NCBI GenBank assembly: GCA_049724395.1
Contig: JAUGWO010000239.1
Coordinates: forward strand, 1-58,112
DNA from: Spongospora subterranea f. sp. subterranea
Taxonomy: Eukaryota > Endomyxa: Phytomyxea > Phytomyxea > Plasmodiophorida
Direction: 5' to 3'
Length of the DNA stretch: 58,112 nt
The translations under genes and the position numbers were made by a program. The notes beneath the pieces are model-generated. The model saw only the letters and a list, made by a program, of their open reading frames with translations, had not been told where the DNA came from and did not search any database. Shown piece after piece: positions 45,481-55,679 of the stretch; the first letter of the stretch is position 1; each line of letters starts with the position of its first letter.

Positions 45481-45534
45481 TCCTGACTTCCTGTGCCACC
45501 TGGATGGCGCACTCCAGTCCCATCAATACCTCGC

Positions 45535-47474
45535 ATGGAGTTCTCAGAGCCTTTCAATCTGTCAAGCGATGGGCAACCTGGCCGTGCAACGGCAGAATAT
45601 TCACCATGCGGTTCCATGCTGGCATCAGTAAACGAGATGCAAGTCACTATTCGTGATGCCGAGTCATTTGCCATCATTCGTGTCTGTGATTGTTGTGACA
45701 TTGTTCAACATATCGGTTGGTTGTGATGACAATCCATGATTTGCATCAATGATAATCGCAACAAATTCAGATTGGACTTTTGATTCCCGATACATAATGT
45801 GTGCTCAACTGCTTAGAGCTCGCGTTTGGGTATTTCCGGTCATATCTGATAATAAATCAGAGATGGCACCAGGTTTGGCCAGGATTACACCTACAATGCG
45901 GATTATGTTTTGAAGTACATCTGAGATCAGCTCCCGTCGTCAAGGTTGATGAAGGCATATGTGGCCTATCTTGGGCAATGTTCACACCAGATGGAACCCA
46001 CCTCCTTACCTGCTCGCAATTCAATCTTCGCATGACAATTTGGGACCTGAACAATTCCAATGTTCAACACTACATCGTATGGGCAACGTCTTTACCACAA
46101 CGTCATTTACAATTATTAACTGTTCTACTATAGAACAGTCCAAAATTTAGCGAAAAGGCCATGGATTTCGATTGCAATGGTTCAAATGTAGCGCCGGGGC
46201 AACTTAACATATTCTTACATTGATGGTATGGTAGGGACTTATCTCGCCGTTGCTCATCGCAAGAGCTGTAAGGACTCAATTGCGCTATATTCATGCCGAA
46301 CCTGGAACATGGTCAAGGTGATCGCGTTCCTGACTCACGATCGTTGCTGAAATCTGAAATTCTGCCTTGCCATCAGTCTTGGGACGTTGCAACATCGGAT
46401 TTATCCCGACCTCAAATTCTCTCCAAACGGTCTTTTCATATGCGCTTGGGATGGCCCGCTCCATTATAACATATGTGTTTTCGCTGTTCCAAATGTACGA
46501 CCCTCAAAAATTCCTCTAAATATCCTCTTAAGTATAATGTTAGGGCAATTGCTTAGTTTCGTTTTGCGCATATGAGGACGCTCTGGCTATCAAAACCGTA
46601 TCCTGTTCGATATTGCCCTCTAAACAGATTTGTCTTTTACACTTCGTTGATAGGGTCTCCCAACTCAATGTTCCTGAGCGTTGGCAGCTATGATGAAAGG
46701 GTTAGGATAATCAATTACCTGACGTGCGTGCTGGCTAGCAGTTTGGTCTCCGCTTGATTTTTTATCTGGTTTTAGGTGGAAGGTCATGTCTGAATACACC
46801 CACACTTCAGGGTCGGTCTCATCGTCTGCGACCACAATATACCTTGAAAAAACGTCCCGTTCCAATAGCCAATATATAATCGGAAGTGTAAGAACGTCTA
46901 GACTTCTATTACAGTTATGCAATAAGTTTAATTCTCCATGCAGGTCCCATTCACACCCCCAGAAGTTCAGCCCGATCCCGAGAAACCCAATCCGAAGCTG
47001 GGAATTGGCCTGCTTCAATGGAGTGCAGATAGTGAGTATCTAGCAACCAGGAATGGTATTTACTTAATCTGCATCTTTGATTCACCGTAACGATTTAGAG
47101 CAATATCCGCTTAGATAATCATCCGACCTGCGTGTACGTTTGGGCGACAAAGACGCTTTCCCTGGTTTGCGTATTGGTGCACTTGCAACCGGTGAAATCG
47201 TTTTCATGGAGTAAAATCAAGCCGCAACTATTCTTGGTGACAGAAAACTCCAGATTATTTACATGGACACCAGGTGGTGCCGCTTGTATTATCATCCCTT
47301 CAGGTTAGAAACTCAAGCATTCAGTCACGATTTCTGACGATTTTTCTGAAAGATGATATCCGTGCTATATCATGCGCTGTTAACCCAAAACGAGATTCAT
47401 TGCTGCTTCTTGATCGCAGTCAGGCGATTGGCTGTTTTATTCTTGACGAAAGAAGTAATGACCTAACGAATTAG
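45535..47474 (+). CDS. WRAP73: WRAP73-like WD-repeat protein
   Basis: WRAP73 acts at centrosomes/ciliary bases with SSX2IP. Start ATG 45535 (MEFSEPFNLSS, matching the family's NFSEVFKLSS opening), then YSPCGSMLASVNEMQVTIRD and CDIVQHI. After an intron comes DWTFDSRYIMCAQLLRARVW, then TPDGTHLLTCSQFNLRMTIW, GTYLAVAHRKSCKDSIALYS, SPNGLFICAWDGPLHYNICV and FLSVGSYDERVRIINYLTWK. An intron-joined VMSEYTHTSGS is followed by NPKLGIGLLQWSADSEYLAT, VYVWATKTLSLVCVLVHLQP, VKSFSWSKIKPQLFL and SRLFTWTPGG. The stop is TAG 47472-47474. The NPKxGIG block after a variable linker is diagnostic. The ATG lies only about 55 bases from the minisatellite, so the promoter must lie in or beyond the repeat. Confidence 0.88.
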
Positions 47475-48090
47475 ACTAATAAACTTCTGCTGCGTTAGTT
47501 CAGGCATCAACGCCCTTCTGTTTCAGCCTGCTTAGCGGCAGTTCGTCGAACATAGCTATATGATTACAGTGTGATTATCACAAAAGACAACGGAAATCCA
47601 AGCACATACTCTACGTATTGGCACTTTTCGTATGCATGTCTTTCATCAGTGCATTTCCATGGTAACCAGTAGTTAGATTGGCGACATTTGTTCAATGGCA
47701 ATAACAAGGCCGCACATTGATCGCGAAGATGGTATGGAATACAAGCAGCATCTAATTGTTCTTGACTAGGGCCTATCTAGAAAGTCAGCGCCAGTTCCAT
47801 ATCGGCATGCATGTGCCGTGTCTTCAGTCGCTTAACCGCATTTTGAAAATATAGGCGATGATAACTGTTATACCATTGGAATGATCCATATTGAATCGAC
47901 AACTGTCGCCTTGACCAATATGAATTCAGGAGAAGCGAGTCAGATTATAGGTAAACCACGTTACCCTCAGTGGTAACCATGCGTACTTGTGTGATTCATC
48001 CATGGGTACACTTGAGTGTGGAATATTTATCCATGTGTATGCTCGAGTTCACAGTCCAAGGGCACACTTGAGTGTAACCATCCATGTGTA
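47475..48090. other. No gene; short imperfect repeats at the right
   Basis: Downstream of WRAP73. Around 47990-48090 a degenerate unit recurs (ACACTTGAGTGT, TCCATGTGTA). No coding recognised. Confidence 0.5.
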
Positions 48091-49160
48091 CAGTCCCGGA
48101 CATCTTAACTCGACAAATTGCCCACGGAGAAACTGCCAATTTTAAAGCAGAGTAAACCAACAGAGGTAGAAACTTATCGAAACTTACTTCTGTAGACATT
48201 GGCGAGATCTACAAATCTATGTCTCAAAATTCAATATTGGACAGTTATTGACGAAGTTTTAGCGAGTTGAAAATGGACAAAAATGAGGCTTCTGGCCACC
48301 GTATGGGGAAAAACAAAAATAGTGTATCTTCGCACTTTCTTTAAGTACATTGTACTTACAAAAATGCCGTGAGTACACTAAAGTGTTCTTGATTTTTAAG
48401 TCAAGAAATGTGAATGGCGACTAAAAAATTTATTGACTGTATTTGAATTATTCATGGTTCATGACGCTAAATGATCTAAAATTAATTCAGGGACCGATCG
48501 ATGGCTTAAGTAGATTTTAACGGCAGACTCAATTTGAACAACAGTTAAGAATTAACCGTTTTTCGAACGACATGCGCGCCAGCCAGCGCCAACGGAAGAG
48601 CTCTCTGCAGAACGGCGAAAGTGTAATCGCATTTGGCACGAGCGTGCAAACGCCACGCTCCCCAGTACATCTCGATCATGTTAAATTCACAATGATACTT
48701 TATGAAAAAACGTGATCAGGAATCCTGGATGGGCAACCACAGTCTCTTGTAACCATTCCATTTGTTGCTGAAAATCCGGTTGAACTTGTAGCAACCTGCG
48801 AGCCGCAGCCAAAGATAACCTTGGTTGGGCCACAAACCTCGATCTTGGAGAATTTGCTTGACTCCTTTAATAAACGCCATTTTCCATGTAAAAAATGTGT
48901 TGGATTCTTATACAGTTTTTTGAAAAACCAGCCGCTCCACAAAACTTTGACGTTCTTTCCCCAATTTGATAGATTGAGGCGATTAGCAGTTAAAGCATCA
49001 GGAGCCATGGCGTGATGGATCGTTGAAATATCGAATGCAAACAATGCGTCAGCATCCGGGTGTAACAACTTGAAAATCGGAAGGGCCTTGTTTTTTAACT
49101 GATCGATCAGATTGGCATTATCCCAGTATCCATCTGCATTCTTTCCTATGGAGTAGCTTC
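48091..49160 (-). mobile_element. Truncated DNA transposon, transposase C-terminal half
   Basis: The left end is CAGTCCCGGACATCTTAACT at 48091, preceded by TA, closely matching the terminal repeat of the element at 50516-52989. The minus strand encodes GKNADGYWDNANLIDQLKNK (about 49150-49095), ALFAFDISTIHHAMAPDALT (second Asp, about 49045-48985) and KYHCEFNMIEMYWGAWRLHA (about 48690-48625) with the catalytic Glu retained. The N-terminal half and the other terminus are missing or not recognised. It is related to, but diverged from, the copy at 50.5-53.0 kb. Confidence 0.8.
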
Positions 49161-49780
49161 ATAACAACCAAAGACTCCAACGCTGTTTCCGGATGCAGCT
49201 CTGCCAACTCAGGACTGAGTTTGAGCGGTCCATGACATTCGCACAAAAACTCAGACACCATAATAACGGTGAACGAATTATCACCAGCAGGAAACGAGTA
49301 ATCGTTGCGCTTTCGTCGGAGTCAGAATCGGCGATGTTGTGTGGATGTCGCTCATCAGGTCATTGCTCCGCAACGTGCTGAGATTTGTTTTTGATTTCGC
49401 CAAGTTACGGCAATGCCTGACTTTATTGGTTATTCTGGGCATATTGAACCGAAATGATTGTGATCGACTCAAATCGCAGAACCGCTTGCCAACCAAAATC
49501 TCTGACGGACTATTTTTTTTGCCTCGCACTAAATTTTGCTCTCGCGATTGGCAATATTTGTTTTGCGGCGCAAATGTTGACTTTTGCGTACGCAGTTTAT
49601 AGTTCAATTGGCCAAATTGTCCCAAAACCTATTTTGAGTATAGGTATTTTGCGGAGATCTCCCACCGCAGAAAATCTCCATCCCTCGCAAATCACCATGC
49701 ATGGAGAATTGATGCAGTAGTCTTCGTCAGATGAATCGCAGAACCAGGCATTACTCTTGCAACTCTTGCGAGAATCCGAA
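49161..49780. other. No recognisable gene
   Basis: Several overlapping frames of 80-114 codons lie on both strands; none shows a family motif. It is probably decayed transposon sequence between two elements. Confidence 0.4.
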
Positions 49781-49784
49781 GATG

Positions 49785-50410
49785 AGGAAATGGCCCAGAT
49801 CTCGCCTCGAATTGGTGGGTCTCGTCCAGGGAAGTTGCCCAATAAGGACCGTCGACGCGCTCTGTACGCCGAACTACTCTTTATGGATTATTGGGAGATT
49901 CTCCTGTTTACGATCGTCGTGATTTTCGTCGGAGGTTTCGGATGGAACAAGCTTTGTTCGACAGTAGTCATCATGCAGCTTTGTTCGACAGTAGTCATCA
50001 TGCTGAACAACAGGCTGATGACTACTGTCGAACAAAGCTTCTTCCATCCGAAACCTTCGACGAAAATCACGACGATAGTAAAATAGGAGAATCTCCCCAA
50101 TAATCTATAAAGAGTAGTTCGGCGTAAGAGCGCGTCGACGGTCCTTTATTCGGCAACTTTCCTGGACGAGACCCACCAATTGGAGAGATCTGGGCCATTC
50201 TGAGCCTTGACCTTGTCCCAAAAAACCGAGGACGCCTGATCGGTACCGACTGCCGCATCCGTGCTGACGAAGACGAACGCCTTCGAAATGGCAGCATCCT
50301 CAGATGACGAAAATGATGCTCCTCGTTTTTGTTTGAGATCTGACATCGTAAGGCAGGATGTGATGAAAATGAATCGCTCATCAAGATTTCAGACTTCAGA
50401 GCCAGCAATT
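49785..50410. mobile_element. Harbinger-derived palindrome with Myb-type gene
   Basis: The left arm (about 49790-50003) and right arm (about 50014-50215) are reverse complements at over 90 percent with small indels. Both encode the N-terminus of a PIF/Harbinger transposase: IGGSRPGKLPNKDRRRALYA, LYAELLFMDYWG and DRRDFRRRFRMEQALF. The left arm has a 27-base tandem duplication beside the axis (49950-49976, 49977-50003). On the minus strand, about 50346-50215 encodes a Myb/NAM-type start (RGASFSSSEDAAISKAFVFV and GTDQASSVFWDKVKAQ) that runs into the right arm. Confidence 0.8.
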
Positions 50411-50515
50411 TCAGTACAGGATCACGGCAAATGGCGCCAATTTTTGAGCGACAAAAAAGCGATGATCTGAGTGGTCACTGTAAAAAATACCTATACCCAT
50501 CTGGAGAGACAAATA

Positions 50516-52989
50516 CAGTGCCGGACATCTTAAACCTACAATTTTTGAGATGCGCACGGAGTCTCCCAAAGGATTTTCACCGATGATTTCTACAATGAAT
50601 CAAACAACAAAAAACGATAGATCTCGATGATTGCTATCCAAAATGTTTTTAAAATTTTCACGGAGTCATTATTGAGTGACTAGTAGCAGTTCAAAGTTGA
50701 TAGAAAATGCAATTAATTGAGAATCTGCACGATTTTGAAGCGGACTTTGTTTTGGCATGCGCAATTTTATATTGCGTCACTTGCGCACTAATTGTTTGCG
50801 AACTGCGGCACCAGAGTTTAACTGTTGTGCGGGTTTCCGCATTCTGAATCAAAAACGATGCCACGGAAGCGAAAGCAGTTGAAGCATCTTGCCAACTTAG
50901 GAAAATCAAAACGTGTCAAAAGATCAGTCTTTGAGGAGGTTTTGCGTACCGAAGGGGCTGATGCTTTTGATGACACCGTTGAAGAAGGGGCTGATGTTGT
51001 TGACGACGACGATGAAGAGTACTTGGTGGATGAGAATACATGCCAGAAATTAGTGGTGGATAACGCGTTCTCCAACGTCATTCGATGGGTTAAAGGTGCA
51101 GGGAATCACTTTCGGAAAGGTTACACTGACGAAAGCCGAGCGACCGAATATCGGCGTGCTGCCGTTGCGAATGAACGCAAGGAGATGGCCGCTGTTTGCT
51201 ATTCAATCACTGATTTTTTCAAGCCTGTCGCGCAGTTGAATCAAAAGAATGAAAGGCCCCTATCTCAAGACGAATTGATCGCAAAAGCCATTGAAAGCGT
51301 GAGTCGTTTCACACAAGTTGGACAGCAACAAAACTGGGAACGCAAGGACACACAAAGCAAATATGACTATATTCGTCATATCGCGGTGCATAGATATCTG
51401 ATGCTTATTAAGGACGATCCTTTGACAAAAATATCAAGTTCATTGTCAATAGCGAAATCCTTTTTTCCATCTGAAAACACCGATTATCGAGCGCGAGCGG
51501 TGCGAGAATGGTCGCAGTTTTTCATTGCTAATCATGCATTGCCCCCGATGTGTCAAGGACGCCATGTAACAATCAAGAGCTTGGTTGATGACGAAGACAT
51601 TCAGAACCTCTGCAAAGCTTGGCTTCGTTCACAAATCCCCGACTCAATATGTGGGCGCTCATTTGCACTTTGGGTACGAGAATCGCTTCATTTAAGCTTA
51701 AATTACGCACAACCTGTTCATATTCACGAACGGTCGGCACAGCGGTGGCTCCACCGACTTGGATTTTCGCACTGTGCCTACCGGCAACGATTATATTTTG
51801 ACGGTCACGAGCGTGAAGATGTAGTCGATTATAGAAAAAAGTTTTTGAATGAAATGTCTGCATTCCAAAGGCGAATGTTCACTTACGTGGGCGATAATCT
51901 CGAGAATATCTATGCAGCCTGAGTTGCAAGATGCCGAGAAACCGGTAGTACTGGTGACACATGATGAATCATGTTTTTCGTCTTTCGAAGGAAAACAAAC
52001 AATCTGGATGGAAAAAGACCGACAGCCGTTACGGCTCAAAGGGCAAGGGAAAAGCATTATGGTTTCAGAATTCCTTTGTGAGTGTCACGGTCGGCTAGCT
52101 CTGACGCCAGAGCAGCAACTCCTTCAACCTGAACTGCCAAACAACGCTCGAGTCATCATAAAGCCTGGTAAGAATGGCGATGGATACTGGACGAACGCTG
52201 ACCTGGTCAAGCAAGTTTAAGAAAAGGCAATTCCCATCTTCAAAGTTTTACGTCCTTCAGCTGTTGCACTGTTTGCGTTTGATAACTCTCAAAATCACCA
52301 CGCGATGGCTCCGGATGCGTTGGTTGCGTCGCGGTTAAACCTAAGCGATGGAGGGAAACATGTCGAGAATAGTCGCAAGGGGGTTTTCTTTGATAACAGT
52401 GGAAATCCTATTGACCAACAAATGCAAACTGCGGCAGGAATCCAAAAGGGCATCCGAACAATTCTTTCCGAGCGCAATCTGTGGCCTCCAACTGGTTTGT
52501 CGTTAAGCCAGGCTCGCGCAGTGTTAGCGAGTCAGCCTGATTTTATGAATCAAAAAGGATGGCTTGCCGAAACAATATTCAATGCGGGAGAGTGCATCAT
52601 ATTCTACCCGAAGTTCCATTGCATTGGGGTAGCTGCAAGCAATATATGCGCGCCCGTTGCGACTACACGTTTATTGGATTATGCAGGCAGTTGCCCGAAG
52701 CTTTAGATTCGGTGTCCCTAACCTCTATTCGCAAATCTGCACAAAAAAGCTGGCGATACATGGACGCGTATCGATGTAAAAATGGCCAATACTTAACAAT
52801 GCGACAAGTTGAGTTCGCCGTGCATCGGTATAAGAGCCACAGATCCATTCCGCAGTCCACAATAAATGAAGTTTCAAATCCAATGAAGGTCCAAAATCTT
52901 CTTCGCACTTTTCTCTGTTTTTACGCACTTTTTTACGCATTTTTCAAAATCAATTCAGACAAATTGCAGGTTTAAGATGTCCGCCACTG
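50516..52989 (+). mobile_element. DNA transposon with matching ends and TA target duplication
   Basis: The left end CAGTGCCGGACATCTTAAAC (50516) matches the reverse complement of the right end (52989: CAGTGGCGGACATCTTAAAC) over about 28 bases. TA lies on both sides (50514-50515 and 52990-52991), as in Tc1/mariner-type insertion. The total length is 2474 bases. It carries the transposase gene described separately. The related, truncated copy is at 48091-49160. Confidence 0.9.
50825..52900 (+). CDS. Transposase of the 50.5-53.0 kb element, broken
   Basis: The first frame (50825-51922) has a basic N-terminus (PRKRKQLKHLANLGKSKRVK), an acidic stretch and WLHRLGFSHCAYRQRLYFDG then HEREDVVDYRKKFL, typical of a transposase family common in fungi and other eukaryotes. 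A second frame gives LVTHDESCFSSFEGKQTIWM (first Asp), KGQGKSIMVSEFLCE, KPGKNGDGYWTNADLVKQV, ALFAFDNSQNHHAMAPDAL (second Asp), LASQPDFMNQKGWLAE and FYPKFHC. The expected Glu block after FHC (ELNFIE in relatives, EFNMIE in the 48.7 kb copy) is deleted with a frame change, and WGSCKQYMRARCDYTF continues. There is also a stop after LVKQV. It cannot encode an active enzyme as it stands. Confidence 0.85.
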
Positions 52990-52991
52990 TA

Positions 52992-53356
52992 ATTATTGTT
53001 TTTCTTTCTGCCAAATTTCAAAAAGGTTTTCTACCACTGAGTATTCGACCTTCGATAACTCAGTCAATAATAGCTCAATAAAAAATCTAACTCTATTTCG
53101 ATTTGCTTCTCGACGAGATTTCCCCGAAAATAGAGCTGCTTTTCGTTTTGCATTGATGTGTCTTTGGCCATTACAAAACTCCGCGAGCCCCATACAGACA
53201 TGGTCGAGTTTCCCGTACTGTATTACGATTAAACTCCGCGGTCTAGGGAGATCACAGACGCACTAAATACCACGGGGTCCGTAGGGTTTTGATTGAAATT
53301 TGTGAATCTGCGTGTTTGTCATTCATTATCACTCATTCACTTTTTGATTTCCCTTG
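52992..53356. other. Non-coding upstream of ankyrin gene 2
   Basis: No recognisable gene; presumed promoter of the second ankyrin gene. A/T-rich from 53270. Confidence 0.5.
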
Positions 53357-54949
53357 ATGATGTCGAGTTTCATGTTTTCGAAGTTCGTCATAATACTGGT
53401 GGTATTGAAAGTTGGTGCCTCAATGTCCCCAGAGGATCGGTTCAATGCCTTTCATGAGGCACTCAAACTCAGGTCGCAATAAGTGTATTGATGATGGGGT
53501 AAAATGTAATTGACTAATCGGATATCTAGAGATTCAGAAGGTGCTCGAGATTTGGCTCGCAAGATTAACGACGAGGATATAAGTTGTTGGTATGACATTG
53601 AACTAGACAGTGATAGACCAGGGGAGTGGAACAATGAGGTTGAGCAATCAGATGTGTCAGATCCAATATTTCACTGATCAAATATCACAGAACCCAAGTT
53701 TGGCGTATTGCTCCACCGCTCTCAATTTGGCACTTCTCCACGGCCAGTAATATCAAAGTTGTCATTGGTTCTGATCCACCCTTAATGTTATTACAATAGG
53801 GACATTATCGCCTGTGATCTATTAGATAGAGGGGCGGATATATGTCTTGCCGATCAATATGGGAATGTTCCATTGCACTTGGCCTTTGCAAAATTTCTGT
53901 AATATATTGCCCATTATGGGTCATCACCCATTATCTGACAACTTTTAGAACTGTCAGCGTCAATAAGATCATGGACAAGGTCGGAATGTCGGAGCGGCAA
54001 GTTTTTGACCACAAAAACAGTTTTGGTAAAACGCCACTTCATATGGCAGCTTGCAAATGGTTGGTCGTACTCAGTGTTGAGAACCTGGTCCGGTGTTGAT
54101 AATCATTATTGATTTTCAGGCCAATTGTGTTAATACAGATGCTGCAAAAAGGCGCCGATCCAATGATCACTGATGATGAGGGGAATACAGCACTGCATCT
54201 GGCCATAGGGCGGGCCACATATTTGTACTGCTATAACATGTTAATGCCTCAAAGGGTCTGATCGAGATCTCACAGGAAGCAAAGATTCTGTTATTAATAT
54301 TATTGAGAAGGCAAACTGGTTTTTTCACCAGAAACCTACTCTTCGACGACAAATAGTCAACATTCAAAACCTTAACGGGGAAACTGCTCTCCATATGGCT
54401 GTTTTAAAAACCGAGTTTGTCAAATCGTCGCCTGGTCAATTTCTTTGTGCTAATCTGACTGTTTTTAGAGTCTGGAGTGCTGAATATTTATTGTCAAAAG
54501 GCGCCGATCCATTAATCATTGATAGTGATGGGAATACAGCACTGCACCGGTGCGATAGAGAAGGGGTTATATTTATACTGCTATAACATTTTAATGTCTC
54601 AAAGAGTCTGATCGAGATCTCACAGGAGTGAAATGAGTGTTATTCGTAGTATCATTCGTAAAATTATTAATGCGGCGGGGTCAATTGTCAACATTCAAAA
54701 CAAGAATGGGGAAACTGCTCTCCATATGGCAGTTTCAAAAACTCAGTTTGTCAAATCGTCGCTGGTCAACCTCTTTGTGCTAATTTGGCTGTTATTAGAT
54801 TCTGGGCTGTTCACCTTTTATTGAAAAAGGGCGCCAGCTGCACCATCATGGCTAATGGACAGACAGCACTAGATTTGGCAATGGAGATGAAGGCAGTGAA
54901 CAATCCCTTAGATGTCGCGAAGATCCGCGAACGCTTACAGAAATGTTGA
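53357..54949 (+). CDS. Secreted ankyrin-repeat protein, paralogue of the 5.3-9.3 kb gene
   Basis: Start ATG 53357. The N-terminus MMSSFMFSKFVIILVVLKVG then ASMS is a convincing signal peptide (short polar start, about 12-residue hydrophobic core, small residues), so secretion is inferred. Exon 1 is 53357-53472 and intron 1 is 53473-53529 (57 bases, same length and position as in the paralogue). Exon 2 gives DSEGARDLARKINDED. Ankyrin exons follow: LLDRGADICLADQYGNVPLH, SFGKTPLHMAACKWL, MLQKGADPMITDDEGNTALH, LNGETALHMAVLK, LLSKGADPLIIDSDGNTALH and NKNGETALHMAVSK. The final exon is LLKKGASCTIMANGQTALDL to a Cys just before TGA 54947-54949. Introns of about 50-80 bases mostly end CTCACAG or TTTTAG. 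It appears intact. It could be a secreted effector or a secretory-pathway protein; no other domain is seen. Confidence 0.8.
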
Positions 54950-55675
54950 TAAACAAGTGGCGATCACTGCATTTGCTGCTCCTTTAGACAGATTTCAGGC
55001 TGTTTTTGTCGACTTTTCAGTCGAACTGGTTTATTGGCCATCCTCGTGTTGATAGATAATATTGGGATAGCAGTGCAATTGTGGATCATGAGAGGATCTC
55101 ACATGTGGCGATATACACAATATTAACAGGATCATTGCCAGATCAGGGACTACTCATCAACTCTATACAATCGCCCATTGGACCTGTCCACGATGATCAA
55201 ACCGAACTGGTCGCCCAGATCAGTCGATCGGTCATTATACGGTAATATTGCCCATATCCAGATCTCGTTGACCATCACTAATCCACATGAGACTAAACCA
55301 TCAGTACTCCATCTGGTATCCTATAGAACACAACCCGTATTTATTGCCAGAATGCCACAACACATGATTCATCATGTCCGATTAGCCAAAGTTTTTGATC
55401 TTCGCTACGCTGTCTTGAACGTGTTAAAACCAAATGGTTCAGACTCACAGCTAAATTAAACAACGGTACCGATGATACACATGAAATTACCGGATATCCG
55501 TTGAACTATCAGTACATCGCTATTCCGTTATTGTGATCGTGGTTCACTATTTCCCAACGGTGCCTTTGATCAATGTCAACAACATGGAGAATGGGTTGAG
55601 TCAAATCACCGATTTTTGTTGTTTTGTTGTGTGGTATCCGGGGAAAGGTGGAGAGTAAGCGGAAGTGGATCCGTG
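54950..55675. other. Flank shared with the first ankyrin gene
   Basis: About 54960-55290 matches 9290-9640 in block order. A 93-codon plus frame (55178-55459) and a frame VDHERISHVAIYTILTGSL (about 55083) exist, but no known domain. Probably 3' flank duplicated along with the gene; an additional decayed exon is possible. Confidence 0.45.
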
Positions 55676-55679
55676 TATT

